Shown here one piece after another: positions 8,197 through 17,271 of a stretch of DNA of 39,033 nucleotides. Under the pieces are notes generated by a model that saw only the letters and a list, made by a program, of their open reading frames with translations, was not told the DNA's origin and made no database searches. Source of the stretch: a virus. The stretch lies in IMG/VR virus record IMGVR_UViG_3300045999_009132, positions 1 to 39,033 of that record; one strand, given 5' to 3'. A program made the translations under genes and the position numbers. The number at the start of each line of letters is the position of its first letter. The first letter of the stretch is position 1.

Positions 8197-8841
8197 ATGT
8201 CCTTCTACTTTGCCGAAGGCTCGAAGTTCTACATCAGCCAGACCTTCGCGGCCGCCAAGACCATCAGCGGCATCAGCAACGCCAACCCCGCCGTGGCCAC
8301 GGCCACCGCGCACGGCTACTCCGACGCCGACGAAGTGCTGCTCACGAGCGGCTGGGAAGACGCCACCGACAGCGTCTTCAAGGTCGACCAGCAGACCGTC
8401 GACACGTACCAGTTGCTCGGCCTGAACAGCACCGACACCACCTGGTTCGCGGCCGGTGCCGGTGCCGGCTCCAGCCAGAAGATCAGCAGCTGGGTCGAGA
8501 TCCCGCAGGTGCTGAACATCGCGGCCCAGGGCGGTGACGCCCGGTTCACCAACGTCGAGCTGCTGGCACGTCGGAACTCGATCGCGGTGCCCACCGGCTT
8601 CAACCCGACTCAGCTCACGCTCACGCTCGCGCACGACCCCAACCTCGCCGGCTACCAGACCATGTTGGACATCAGCCGCCGCTTGGCGAAAGTCGCCTTC
8701 AAGGTCGTGATGGCCGGCGGCGGCACGGGCTACGGCTACGGGCACCTCACGGTCTCCGAGATGCCCAGCATGCAGCGCAACCAGGTCAACTCGGTGCAGG
8801 CCGGCATCGCCATGCTGGGCCGCTTCATCACCTACGCGTGA
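8197..8841 (+). CDS. Major tail tube protein
   Basis: Tail tube subunit (lambda gpV-like), stacked as hexamers around the tape measure. The 214 residues are beta-rich, with a family-like N-terminus (YFAEGSKFYISQT), a second domain after residue 90 (SSWVEIPQVLNIAAQGGDAR), a central LTLTLAHDPNLAGYQTMLD helix, and a terminal strand-rich part (AGIAMLGRFITYA). A good Shine-Dalgarno (GGAG at 8186-8189) precedes the ATG. Position between the terminator and the tail chaperones supports it. Confidence 0.8.
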   Translation: MSFYFAEGSKFYISQTFAAAKTISGISNANPAVATATAHGYSDADEVLLTSGWEDATDSVFKVDQQTVDTYQLLGLNSTDTTWFAAGAGAGSSQKISSWVEIPQVLNIAAQGGDARFTNVELLARRNSIAVPTGFNPTQLTLTLAHDPNLAGYQTMLDISRRLAKVAFKVVMAGGGTGYGYGHLTVSEMPSMQRNQVNSVQAGIAMLGRFITYA

Positions 8842-8848
8842 TCGGTTC

Positions 8849-8948
8849 GGGGCGCGGCAGCGGCTCCTCCTCCCGCGCCGGATCCGATGGGTCCGAGTCC
8901 GGCACGCCGCGCCCCACCTTCTGATCGGACCCGCTTGGTATCGGACCC
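8849..8948. repeat. Inverted and direct repeats in tail intergenic gap
   Basis: The 113-base gap between the tail tube and chaperone genes holds a perfect 10-base inverted repeat, GGGGCGCGGC (8849-8858) and GCCGCGCCCC (8906-8915). A second set is GGGTCCGA (8889-8896) with two inverted copies TCGGACCC (8925-8932, 8941-8948), giving two alternative stems. The last copy lies just ahead of the chaperone ATG. No T tract is present. It may attenuate transcription or translation after the highly expressed tube gene. Confidence 0.55.
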
Positions 8949-8954
8949 AAACCC

Positions 8955-9281
8955 ATGGCCATCAAGATCCAGGTCTCCGACATCGTGCGCTGCACGGTGC
9001 GGGGCACCATCGCCAACCAAGACGGCCCGCAGCCGTTCGACTTCTGGTTTCTCGCGCGCCGGCTCGATGACGCCGCCCTGGCCGACAAGCTGGCCGAGCG
9101 CGACTCGCTCATCGCCGACTTCCTGGCCGACATCGTCACCGGCTGGGGTGGTGTCAAGGGCGAAGACGGCGAGCTGCCCTTCACGGAAGGCGCACTGCGC
9201 GAGCTGATGAAGATCCCCGGCATTTCCAAGCTCATGCTCCGCGCCTACATCGAGGACGTCGGGGCCAAGGCAAAAAACTAG
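8955..9281 (+). CDS. Tail assembly chaperone (gpG-like)
   Basis: A 108-residue tail assembly chaperone that coats the tape measure before tube polymerisation. It starts MAIKIQVSDIV and has the mainly helical C-terminus expected for the family (FTEGALRELMKIPGISKLM). The decisive evidence is its end: codons GCA AAA AAC TAG place an A_AAA_AAC slippery heptamer directly before the stop, so a fraction of ribosomes continues into the next frame. This is the lambda G/T arrangement. The next gene is the tape measure, also as expected. Confidence 0.85.
   Translation: MAIKIQVSDIVRCTVRGTIANQDGPQPFDFWFLARRLDDAALADKLAERDSLIADFLADIVTGWGGVKGEDGELPFTEGALRELMKIPGISKLMLRAYIEDVGAKAKN
9272..9278 (+). promoter_or_regulatory. 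Programmed -1 frameshift site A_AAA_AAC
   Basis: Six A and one C, in phase with the zero frame as A AAA AAC, and followed at once by the TAG stop (9279-9281). A -1 slip makes the ribosome read CTA GCC GCG onward, the frame of the downstream DUF1799-like segment, with no stop until 9626-9628. A short stem TCGC/GCGA just downstream could help. This heptamer is among the most efficient bacterial slip sites. Confidence 0.9.
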
Positions 9282-9628
9282 CCGCGGTCGCCCGTGCGAG
9301 CGTCGAACACGCCTACCAGCAGCGCCAGGCGGCCCGCCTGGTGGACCCGGCGCTGGGCGCGTTCTTCGCGGGCGCGCCGCAGCCCGAGCTGGTGCTGTGG
9401 CCCTGCAACCTGGTGGCGTGGCGCTGCTGGTCGGCGCTGCAGACGCAGTGGCGCGCGGGCATGGGCGGCCGTACCGGCCTGGACTACACCGCCGTGCTGG
9501 CCTGGCTGCGCCAGGTGGAGCACCTGCGCGGCGAAGAGCTGCGCGAGGTGCTCGCCTGCATCCAGGCGGCCGAAAAGGCCGTGCTGGAGGTGGACGCCGA
9601 GCACGCACCCCAACCCGCTGAGGGCTGA
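9278..9628 (+). CDS. Tail chaperone frameshift extension (gpT-like, DUF1799)
   Basis: The -1 frame part of the fused chaperone: 116 residues added to the 108 of the gpG-like protein, about 224 in all. The segment contains VDPALGAFFAG, then WRCWSALQTQWRAGMGG and GLDYTAVLAWL, the TQWR...GLDY pattern of DUF1799, which occupies the gpT position in related phages. Its own candidate start (GTG 9341) lacks a ribosome binding site and lies inside the domain. Expression by frameshift at 9272-9278 is therefore the best reading. The extension should bind the tail tube protein, as gpT does in lambda. Confidence 0.8.
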   Translation, partial: LAAVARASVEHAYQQRQAARLVDPALGAFFAGAPQPELVLWPCNLVAWRCWSALQTQWRAGMGGRTGLDYTAVLAWLRQVEHLRGEELREVLACIQAAEKAVLEVDAEHAPQPAEG

Positions 9629-9631
9629 GGC

Positions 9632-12600
9632 ATGACCACCGCGAACATCGGCATACGCCTGTCGGCCACGGGCGCCGCCCAGGTGCGCGGCGAGCTTGAC
9701 CAGGCCGCCGGCGGCATGGAGCGCCTGGGCGCCGCGGGCGCCGCGGTAGAGCGCACCGTGGGCAGCCTGCGCAACGTGTTCGCGGGCCTCATCGGCGCGG
9801 CCACGGTGGGCCAGCTCGTGCAGGCCGCTGACGCCGTCACCAACCTGAACAGCCAGCTGCGCCTGGCCACCGGCAACACGCAGCAGGCCAGCCAGGCCTA
9901 TGACGCGCTGTTCCAGATCGCCCAGCGCTCGCGCGTGAGCTTCACCGAGCTGGGCGGCACCTTCGCCAGCATCGCCAGGGCCACCGAAGGGCTGGGCGTC
10001 AGCCAGGACAGGCTGCTGCGCATCACCGAAGCCATCGGCACGGCCATCACCCTGTCGGGCAGCTCGGCGGCCGGCGCTCAGGCCGCGCTGGTGCAGCTGG
10101 GCCAGGGCCTGGCCGCCGGCGCCCTGCGCGGCGAAGAGCTCAACTCCGTGATGGAGCAAACGCCGCGCCTGGCGCGTGCCCTGGCCGACGGCCTGGGCGT
10201 GAGCATCGGGCAGCTGCGCGAGCTGGGGCAGCAAGGCAAGATCACCGCCGCCGAGGTGCTGCGCGCGCTGGAATCGCAGGGTGAGGCCCTGCGCTCCGAG
10301 CTCGGCGGCTCGGCCCTCACCGTGGGCGGCGCGCTCACGCAGCTGCGCAACAGCGCCACCCGCTTCGTAGGCGACATGGACACCGCCACCGGTGCCTCCA
10401 GCACCCTGGCGAAGGCGCTGAGCGGCCTCTCGGGCACGCTGGACTCGCTGGGCGCCGTGCTGCGCGAAAACGGCCCCACCATCGCCGCCGTGCTGGGCAG
10501 CCTCAGCGGTGCCGCCCTGCTGGCTGCGCTGCCGGCCATCGTGGACGGCATCAAGCTCCTGCGCGGCGCCGTGGCCACGCTGGGCGCCGCCCTGGCGGCC
10601 AACCCGCTGGTGCTGGCGCTGCTGGGCATCGGCGCCGTGGTGGGCGGCAGCTTGGCCTACGGCGCCGCGCAGGCGCGCACCGTGGAAGGCATCCGCGACA
10701 CCATCGACAGCCTGGAGAGGCTCAACGAACGCTCCGAGGCGGCACTGGCGCGCGCCGTGGCGGGCGGCCGCACGGCCGGCGCAGACAACATTCGCGCCAC
10801 CATCGCCGCGCGCCGTGAAGAGATCTTCAAACTACGCTTGGAACTCGAGAAGCTCCAAGGCGACCGCGGCCGCGGCGACATCGTGCCCACCCTGCCGCGA
10901 GAGGCTCCACCCGACACCACAGTGGCCGCCGAAGCCGCCAAGCGCGCCCAAGCCGAGCGCGCCCTCATGGCCGAGCGTTCGCTCAAGGCCATCGCCGCCT
11001 ACGAACGCGCCGAAGCCCAGCTCGACGAGCAGCTTCGCAAAAGCACCCAGGCCGAGCTGGAGCTGGCCGCCGCCCGCTCGCTGCGCGAGCAAGCCAACGT
11101 CGACGCCGCCGAAGCCGCGGCCGACCGTTCGCTGGCTGGCGCGCAGGAGATGGTGCGCGCCATCCAGGACGAAACCGCCGCGCTCACCATGAGCAACACC
11201 GAGCGCGAGGTCGCCATCGCCCTGCTGCAGCTGGAGCGGCTGGGCCTGGAAAAGGGCAGCGCCGCCTACGAGCTGTACGCCGACAAGATCCGTGACGCGG
11301 TGGTCAGCCGCGAGGCCACGCGCGAAAGCATCGAGCAAACCCGCCAGATCGAGGCCGAGTGGCAGCGCACCTCTGACCAGATCGGCCAAGCGCTGACTGA
11401 CGCGTTGATGAACGGCGGCAAGAACGCGGCCGAGTACCTCAAGGGCCTGTTTCGCAGCCTCGTGCTGCGCCCCGCCATCGAAGCCGTCGTGCGCCCCTTC
11501 GCCCGCCAGTTGGCCGGCGCCATGAACGCATTCATGGGCAACACCGACGCCCAGGGCCGCCCGCAGGCCGGCGGCGGCTTCAGCATGGGCCGCGGCTTCG
11601 GTGACAGCGTGGCCTTCGGCGCCAACGATCTGGGCGACTGGCTCACGCGCAACACGAGCGGCGCGCTCAACCAGGCCGGCTCGTGGATGATGGAGAACGC
11701 CAACAAGCTGGGCAGCGTGGCCAACACGCTGAGCAACGCGGCGGGCTACATCCAGGCCCTGCAGGCCGCTGATGATGGGAAGTGGGGCCAGGCCATCGGC
11801 ACGGCGGTGGGCCAGTATTTCGGCGGCCCCATGGGCGCCATGCTGGGCAACACCATCGGCGCCTGGCTCGACAAGATCTTCTCGGGCGGCGCCGGCACAC
11901 CGCACATGGGCAGCGCCATCCGCACCCTGGGTGACGGCACGCAGGTCTACATGCCCGGCGTCGTCGGCTTCGACCGCGGCACTGACCAGGCCCTGCGCGC
12001 CCTGGGCATGGCCAGCACGGGCAGCGTCAACGCCCTGAGCGGCGCCTTCGGTGGCCCGGCCAACGCCACCAGCACCATCGCCTTCGCGGCCGACGGCAAC
12101 GACGCCAGCATCGGCAATTTGCAGCTCACCATGGGCGGCCGCACCCTGGCCGACATCGGCGGCACCGACTGGGCCAAGTACGCCAGCGACCCGCGCGCCG
12201 GCTTCGAGGCCTTCGGCATGGATGTGGTGCGCGCCACGCGCAGCGCGCTCGACAGCCTGGAGCTGCCCGCCTGGGCGCGTGAGCAGCTGGAGGCCTTTGA
12301 CGCCGAGCTCGCCAAGCTGGGCGACGGCAACCTGGAAGCCGCCACCGACCTGCTGGGCGGCACCGTGCAGGCCATCGCCGAGCTGCAGAGCGGCATGGTC
12401 GCCCTGCAGCGCTACATGGAGCCCCTGGGCGGCGTCTTCCTGCGCGTCTCCGATCTGAGCGGCGACGCGATGAAGCAGCTCGTCGACTTCGCGGGCGGCA
12501 TCGAAGCGCTGGGCCAGCAGACCCAGGGCTTCGTCCAGAACTACTTCAGCCGCGAGGAAATCGCCGGCCTGCAGTCACGCGAGATCCGCGACACCTTGCT

Positions 12601-13006
12601 CGGCGCCGGCTTCACCGAAGGGCAGCTCGCCGGCCTGGACACGCGCGGCGAGTTCCGCTCCCTGCTGGAGAGTGTGGACACCAGCACCGAAGCCGGCCGC
12701 CGCCAGCTCGCCGCGCTGCTGGGCGTGAGCGACACCTTCGCCGGCTTGGCCGATTACTTCGGAACCGACGGTGGTGACCTGCTCAGCACCGCCGGCTTGG
12801 CCCCCAACACCGGCGCGCTCACGCCCCCAGGCGCCGCGCCCGGTGCGCAGGCCACCGAGAGCCCCGCCGTGGTGGCCCTGGGTAGCATCGACCGCGGCAT
12901 TGCCGACGCCGTGGCCGTGCTGCGCGAAGTGCGCGACACCCTGCGCACCGCGCCGCGCGTGGCCATCACCGTGCCGGGCGGCAGCGAAGTGCAGGTCGCG
13001 CCGTGA
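9632..13006 (+). CDS. Tail tape measure protein
   Basis: The longest gene (1124 residues) sets tail length and is ejected with the DNA. It begins with helical, Ala/Gln-rich sequence (residues 1-250) including a tape-measure domain with GALRGEELNSVMEQTPRLA. A hydrophobic pair of segments lies around 285-345 (LSGAALLAALPAIVDGIK and NPLVLALLGIGAVVGGSLAYG). A long coiled-coil region follows (about 350-590), then a glycine-rich C-terminal half. Using the usual 0.15 nm per residue, the tail would be roughly 170 nm. It follows the chaperone pair directly and overlaps the next gene by four bases (GTGA). Confidence 0.95.
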   Translation: MTTANIGIRLSATGAAQVRGELDQAAGGMERLGAAGAAVERTVGSLRNVFAGLIGAATVGQLVQAADAVTNLNSQLRLATGNTQQASQAYDALFQIAQRSRVSFTELGGTFASIARATEGLGVSQDRLLRITEAIGTAITLSGSSAAGAQAALVQLGQGLAAGALRGEELNSVMEQTPRLARALADGLGVSIGQLRELGQQGKITAAEVLRALESQGEALRSELGGSALTVGGALTQLRNSATRFVGDMDTATGASSTLAKALSGLSGTLDSLGAVLRENGPTIAAVLGSLSGAALLAALPAIVDGIKLLRGAVATLGAALAANPLVLALLGIGAVVGGSLAYGAAQARTVEGIRDTIDSLERLNERSEAALARAVAGGRTAGADNIRATIAARREEIFKLRLELEKLQGDRGRGDIVPTLPREAPPDTTVAAEAAKRAQAERALMAERSLKAIAAYERAEAQLDEQLRKSTQAELELAAARSLREQANVDAAEAAADRSLAGAQEMVRAIQDETAALTMSNTEREVAIALLQLERLGLEKGSAAYELYADKIRDAVVSREATRESIEQTRQIEAEWQRTSDQIGQALTDALMNGGKNAAEYLKGLFRSLVLRPAIEAVVRPFARQLAGAMNAFMGNTDAQGRPQAGGGFSMGRGFGDSVAFGANDLGDWLTRNTSGALNQAGSWMMENANKLGSVANTLSNAAGYIQALQAADDGKWGQAIGTAVGQYFGGPMGAMLGNTIGAWLDKIFSGGAGTPHMGSAIRTLGDGTQVYMPGVVGFDRGTDQALRALGMASTGSVNALSGAFGGPANATSTIAFAADGNDASIGNLQLTMGGRTLADIGGTDWAKYASDPRAGFEAFGMDVVRATRSALDSLELPAWAREQLEAFDAELAKLGDGNLEAATDLLGGTVQAIAELQSGMVALQRYMEPLGGVFLRVSDLSGDAMKQLVDFAGGIEALGQQTQGFVQNYFSREEIAGLQSREIRDTLLGAGFTEGQLAGLDTRGEFRSLLESVDTSTEAGRRQLAALLGVSDTFAGLADYFGTDGGDLLSTAGLAPNTGALTPPGAAPGAQATESPAVVALGSIDRGIADAVAVLREVRDTLRTAPRVAITVPGGSEVQVAP

Positions 13007-13512
13007 AGAACCTCACCGCCGCGCTCTCGGCCGCGCTGGGCGGCCCGGTGCAGCGCCCCGCGCTGCTGGTGGAGGCCGGCTTCGACACCGTGCGCCGGTG
13101 GAGCAGCTTCAGCACGCTGACCTGGAACGGCAACACCTGGAGCGCGCAAGCCATGCGCATCGAAGGCCTGCAGGTGGCCGCCCTGCAGGTGCGCGGCTCG
13201 CTCGTGCTCGACAACCGCGACGGCGCCGCGGGCACGCTGGTGCTGGCCGAAGGTGTTCAAGACCGCAGCATCCGCATCTGGGCCTATGACGCAGCCGCCA
13301 CCGCCACGGCCGACGTGGTGTGGCTGGCCGACGCCGTGGGTGCCGGCGCCACCATCTCTGAAACGGAAGTCACCATCGCCCTGCGTGACGCCGCCGAAGC
13401 CACGCTCACCCCGCGCCAGTTCGTCACCGCGGCGAATGGCTTCGGGCAGTTGCTGCCGTCGGGCAGCGTCATTCGGCTCAACGGCCAGGACTACCGACTG
13501 GAGCGCCGCTGA
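13003..13512 (+). CDS. Tail tip protein, unassigned
   Basis: A 169-residue protein with GTG start overlapping the tape measure stop. It is beta-rich, with FSTLTWNGNTWSAQAMRIEG, a repeated pattern of LQVRGSLVLDN and SIRIWAYDA, and an end RLNGQDYRLERR typical of phage tail-tip proteins that bind just below the tape measure. It occupies the place of lambda gpM/gpL. No catalytic motif is visible. Role is from position and secondary-structure impression. Confidence 0.6.
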   Translation: MKNLTAALSAALGGPVQRPALLVEAGFDTVRRWSSFSTLTWNGNTWSAQAMRIEGLQVAALQVRGSLVLDNRDGAAGTLVLAEGVQDRSIRIWAYDAAATATADVVWLADAVGAGATISETEVTIALRDAAEATLTPRQFVTAANGFGQLLPSGSVIRLNGQDYRLERR

Positions 13513-13514
13513 CC

Positions 13515-13838
13515 ATGGCCACCTATCCCGCCCTGCTGACCCTGCGTGACAGCACCGAAGAGCGTGACGGCGGCGTCATCCCCGCCCGCGCCACGAACGG
13601 CGCCCTGCGCGTGCGCGTCATGTACCCGGCGGACAAGCGCGCCTTCGAGGTGCGGCACCTGCTCACCAGCGCCGAGCGCAGCACGCTGGAGACCTTCTAC
13701 GGCGCCGAGAAGCTGGCTGACGTGAGCTACACCTGGCCGGCCGACCGCGTGACCTACACCGTGCGCTTCGTGGCCCCGCCGCAGTACCGCCGCGTGGGTG
13801 ACCGGTGGGAAGCCACCGTGCGCCTGCTGGAGGTGTAG
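13515..13838 (+). CDS. Minor tail protein, gpM-like
   Basis: A 107-residue protein resembling short minor tail or distal tail domains. The conserved look is in FEVRHLLTSAERSTLETFYGAEK (cited in part) followed by SYTWPADRVTYTVRFVAPPQYRRVGDRWEATVRLLEV, where the pattern of an F...W...D.....V.F strand set and a closing 'R..W.A.V.L.EV' strand is common in the gpM family. Start ATG is two bases after the previous stop. Downstream begins the tail hub gene. Name is tentative. Confidence 0.6.
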   Translation: MATYPALLTLRDSTEERDGGVIPARATNGALRVRVMYPADKRAFEVRHLLTSAERSTLETFYGAEKLADVSYTWPADRVTYTVRFVAPPQYRRVGDRWEATVRLLEV

Positions 13839-13841
13839 CGC

Positions 13842-15902
13842 GTGGCCGTCGTAGACCTCCAGTACGGCCACCTGCAGATCCCGCCGGCCAGCGCGCTGAA
13901 CAGCGCCGCCCGCGGCGAGCGGCAGCTCGGCGCCGCCGGCCAGCGCTCGGTGATCCCGCTGACCTACGGGCAAGACCGCATCGGCGGGCTCATCCTCAAC
14001 GTGATCCGCCCCAGCGCCAGCAGCACCAACGTGCTCGTGAGCGTGCTGTGGGGCTACGCCCTGGGCAGCGTGTCCGACGTCACGCTCAGTGACCAGGCCC
14101 TGCCCACCGGCGCCACCGTCACCACCTACCTCGGCAGCCAGACCACGGCAGACCCGGCCCTGGTGGCCGCCTTCACCGCGGCGGGCATCACCTACACCGA
14201 CACCCTGCAGGGCTACGCCTACAGCGTGGTAGACCTGCCCATCCGCGCCTTCGAGGGCAGGCTCGACCTCGCCGCCGTCGTCACCGGCCGCAAGGTGTAT
14301 GACCCGCGCGAAGACAGTACCCAGCCCGGCGGCAGCGGCTCGCAGCGCCTGGCTGACCCGAGCACCTGGCAGTGGAGCAACGTGCCCGCCCTGTGCCTGG
14401 CCGACTGGCTGGCCAACAGCAGCTACGGCTGCGGCCGCGCGGTGGACTGGGCCACCGTGGCCACGGTGGCCAACGCCAACGAAGCCTATGTGGGCACCAG
14501 CAGCCAGCGCCGCCGGCTCATGGGCCTGTCCTTCGTGCAGGCCACGCCGGCCAGCGAAGTGCTCGAAGCTCTGCGCGCCTACGCCGGCTGCTGGGTGGTG
14601 CCCGGCGCCGCCGGCATGCGCCTGATCGCTGACGCCGACACCGCCGCCGTGGCCAGCTACAGCCACGCCAGCGGGCAGATCGCCAGCATCGAGCCTTTGG
14701 CCCTGCGCGACATGTCCAGCCAGCCCACCGTGGTGGAGGTGATGTGGACCGACCGCAGCGTCATCCCCTGGCGCGAGCGCAGCCAGCTGGCGCAGCTCAC
14801 CGGCGCCGGCAGCACGCGGCCCTGGCGGCTGTCCCAGGTGCGGCTGCCCGGCATCCAGCGCGCCGGCCAGGCCGCCCGTGAGGCCGCCGAGCGCCTGCTC
14901 AAGCTCACGCTGACCGACCGCAGCACCAGCATCGAGGTGTTCGATGTGGGCGTGCGCCACGAAGTGGGCGACGTGATCCAGGTCACGCACCCGCTCGGCC
15001 TCACGGCCGCGAAGTTCCGCGTCACCGCCGTGGAGATGCCAGGCCACGGCCGCTGGCGCCTGGCGCTGGCCGAGCACGACCCCGCGGTGTACTCCGACCT
15101 CACCACCGGCGACCCCACCACCGTAGACCCGAGCGGCGTCATCGGCGACACGACGGAGGAGCTGCTCAGCGCCCCGGTCGTCACCCTGGCCGCTGACGCG
15201 GCGGGCCTGGTCACCAGCTGGGCCGGCAGCGGCACGCAGATCCGCGTGACCGAAGGCAACCGGCCGATGACCTTCCACACCACGCTGGCCCCGGGCCGCT
15301 TCACGGTCGGCACGCCCACAGTCAGCCCCGCCAACTACCTGGTGCCCGGCGCGCGCAGCGGCTCGGGCAGCCGCCGCTGCGTGGTGGCCGACCACGCCGC
15401 CGGCAGCGCCCACCCCGGCAGCCCCCCGGCCGCGCTGGTCACCGTCACCTACCCGCTGACCATCCGCAACTCGGCCGGCACTGACAGCTCGGTCAACCTG
15501 GTGCAGACGCTGCAGATCGCCAACGCGCAGCCCAGCGCAGGCGGCGGCAGCGGCTCGGCCAAGGTCACGAAGACGAACGTCGGCCTGGGCACGCAGGCCG
15601 GCGGGCAGAGTGCCTACGCCTGGACGGCCGTCTCTGCCGTGTGCGTGCGCGGCCTGATGAGCCGGCTGCGCATCACGGCCACCGCCGGCGGCCTGTTCGA
15701 CGTGCAGGTGCGTGACGCCGGCAGCGGCGGCGGCAACCTGTGGTTCGAGGCCGTTGACTGCGACGGCACCGCCTTCGACGCCACCGCGCCGGTCTACATC
15801 GAGGGCAGCAACTCCAGCGTGCTGCATGTCGGCATCCGCAACCGCGCGACCGGCTCGCGCACCTTCACCCTGGCCGACCTGCGGGTCGAGAAGTTCGCAT
15901 GA
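13842..15902 (+). CDS. Central tail hub / host-contact protein (gpJ-like)
   Basis: A 686-residue tail tip protein of the central hub type (N-terminal half of lambda gpJ or equivalents). Features: a start with GQRSVIPLTYGQDRIGG, a W-rich region around residues 160-200 (STWQWSNVPALCLADWL), SSYGCGR, a hub-like segment EVLEALRAYAGCWVVPG, EVMWTDRS, and beta sandwiches in the C-terminal third. GTG 13842 is the start because GGAGGT (13829-13834) lies seven bases upstream. It is shorter than lambda gpJ, so the host-specific tip is probably provided by the downstream proteins and the tail fibre at 18900. Confidence 0.75.
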   Translation: MAVVDLQYGHLQIPPASALNSAARGERQLGAAGQRSVIPLTYGQDRIGGLILNVIRPSASSTNVLVSVLWGYALGSVSDVTLSDQALPTGATVTTYLGSQTTADPALVAAFTAAGITYTDTLQGYAYSVVDLPIRAFEGRLDLAAVVTGRKVYDPREDSTQPGGSGSQRLADPSTWQWSNVPALCLADWLANSSYGCGRAVDWATVATVANANEAYVGTSSQRRRLMGLSFVQATPASEVLEALRAYAGCWVVPGAAGMRLIADADTAAVASYSHASGQIASIEPLALRDMSSQPTVVEVMWTDRSVIPWRERSQLAQLTGAGSTRPWRLSQVRLPGIQRAGQAAREAAERLLKLTLTDRSTSIEVFDVGVRHEVGDVIQVTHPLGLTAAKFRVTAVEMPGHGRWRLALAEHDPAVYSDLTTGDPTTVDPSGVIGDTTEELLSAPVVTLAADAAGLVTSWAGSGTQIRVTEGNRPMTFHTTLAPGRFTVGTPTVSPANYLVPGARSGSGSRRCVVADHAAGSAHPGSPPAALVTVTYPLTIRNSAGTDSSVNLVQTLQIANAQPSAGGGSGSAKVTKTNVGLGTQAGGQSAYAWTAVSAVCVRGLMSRLRITATAGGLFDVQVRDAGSGGGNLWFEAVDCDGTAFDATAPVYIEGSNSSVLHVGIRNRATGSRTFTLADLRVEKFA

Positions 15903-16096
15903 GCTACATCCAGCTTTACAGCCAAGCCGGCGCCGAGCCTGCGCCGCTGCCCGAGGGCGTGAGTGCCGAGCGGGCGCACGAGCTCGGCTACGTGATCGTC
16001 GCGCCGAAGCCCACGGCGGGCCACGACGAGGAGGTCTACTGGAACGGCCACGCCTGGGCCGCGCGGCCCGCGCCGACCGAAGGGGAAGGCGCATGA
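15899..16096 (+). CDS. Small tail-region protein, unknown
   Basis: A 65-residue protein with ATGA overlaps at both ends (hub gene upstream, next gene downstream), which marks it as a real member of the operon. The only visible pattern is a C-terminal EVYWNGHAWAARP strand pair and a middle segment LGYVIVAPKP. No membrane segment or catalytic motif. It could be a small baseplate or tail-tip accessory. Function unknown. Confidence 0.65.
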   Translation: MSYIQLYSQAGAEPAPLPEGVSAERAHELGYVIVAPKPTAGHDEEVYWNGHAWAARPAPTEGEGA

Positions 16097-17058
16097 CCTA
16101 CAAGACCGGCAGCATCACCAGCGCCACGCCCGCCAAAGCGCTGTTCGACCTGATCGACCCCGACCTCGTGGCCGTGGGCTACACCCGCGTCGAAACCGGG
16201 CTGGCTTCAGGCGGCGTGACGTGGGCCGTCTACAAGAGCCCGGCGGCGAGCAACTTCTTCGGGGCCGACTGGTACTTCGCCCTGGGCTACGACACCAGCG
16301 CGCAGACGACCCTGTACTCCTGCGTCATGGAAGACTGGGACGCCACCAACGACCTGGCCATCCGCTTCGCGCCCAGCACCACCGGCCTGGTGCCCGGCAC
16401 CGGCTACATCACCCCCCAGTCGCCCGCGGCGCTGCCGGCCGGCTTCACACTGAGCCACCTGCTGCCCACCACGGCCTTTACCTACGCCTACTCGGCCCTC
16501 ATCGACCGCCTGGCCCTCGCCGCGTGGACGGGCACCACCACCTCCCGCTTCGGCTGGTACGTGGGCCTGTATGACAGCTTCTACAGCACGGCTGACGACC
16601 CCTTCCCGCTCGTCATCGTGAACATCAGCCTGGTGTCGGCAGCCAGTGCGGGCCGCACCGATCTGGGCTCATCCACCCGCGAGCCCATGACCACGGTGGG
16701 CAACACCAACAACTTCTTCGTGTCGCAGGGCTCGTACTGCGTCTGGAACCTGAACGGATCGAATCTGGTGCTGCCCGGGCCGTGGAATGCACCGGCCGTG
16801 AACTCGTATACCGCCGGCAGGCCCTGGGTCAGCCGGGTGTTTTTCACCGGGCGCGGCGGGGCTTCTGCGTCGGTGTACTACGCCAACTGGCCGCGCGGGC
16901 TGCTGCGTGACCTGTTCACCGACCGGGCTGGCCTGAACAACGGCGACCGAGTCACATGGACAGCCAACGGCACCAGCTATGCAGGCGTGTGCTACGGCGC
17001 GCGCAACTCAAGCGCAAACGCATTCACGGTGCACAACATCTACATCCCCGAATACTGA
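16093..17058 (+). CDS. Tail-associated protein, unknown
   Basis: A 321-residue, beta-rich protein full of aromatic, Ser, Thr and Gly residues, the composition of phage surface proteins. The start MTYKTGSITSATPAKALFD is in the style of virion proteins that act as tail-tip decorations. Other visible segments are FGADWYFALGYDT, SRFGWYVGLYDSFYS and RVFFTGRGGASASVYYANW. ATG 16093 overlaps the previous stop (ATGA). A structural or receptor-contact role is inferred from position between the hub and the lysis genes. Confidence 0.6.
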   Translation: MTYKTGSITSATPAKALFDLIDPDLVAVGYTRVETGLASGGVTWAVYKSPAASNFFGADWYFALGYDTSAQTTLYSCVMEDWDATNDLAIRFAPSTTGLVPGTGYITPQSPAALPAGFTLSHLLPTTAFTYAYSALIDRLALAAWTGTTTSRFGWYVGLYDSFYSTADDPFPLVIVNISLVSAASAGRTDLGSSTREPMTTVGNTNNFFVSQGSYCVWNLNGSNLVLPGPWNAPAVNSYTAGRPWVSRVFFTGRGGASASVYYANWPRGLLRDLFTDRAGLNNGDRVTWTANGTSYAGVCYGARNSSANAFTVHNIYIPEY

Positions 17059-17061
17059 GCC

Positions 17062-17271
17062 ATGGCCACCTACACCGGCCACTGGCCGACCCTGCGCGAC
17101 GACGGCACCACGCCGGCCGACACCGGCCTCGAAGCCGTGCGCTTCGACGAGCGGCTGGCCACCTTCCACCGGCGCGACATGGAGGTGGCCGGCATCTTCT
17201 CGTTTGTCGGCCCCGCCAACGTGCGCCTGCCCGTCGTGCCGCGGCAGACCCGATTCCCCAAACTCCCCTGA
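17062..17271 (+). CDS. Small tail-region protein, unknown
   Basis: A 69-residue protein starting three bases after the previous stop. It begins MATYTGHWPTLRDDGTTPADTG and ends with a basic, proline-rich tail (VVPRQTRFPKLP). No signal peptide, membrane segment or known motif. The same position is occupied by small unknown proteins in related phages between tail and lysis genes. Not recognised. Confidence 0.55.
   Translation: MATYTGHWPTLRDDGTTPADTGLEAVRFDERLATFHRRDMEVAGIFSFVGPANVRLPVVPRQTRFPKLP

Noticed and set aside
9341-9628. Independent gene starting at GTG 9341
   Set aside because: No ribosome site, and the frame is continuous upstream to the slip site at 9272-9278; it is read as a frameshift extension.
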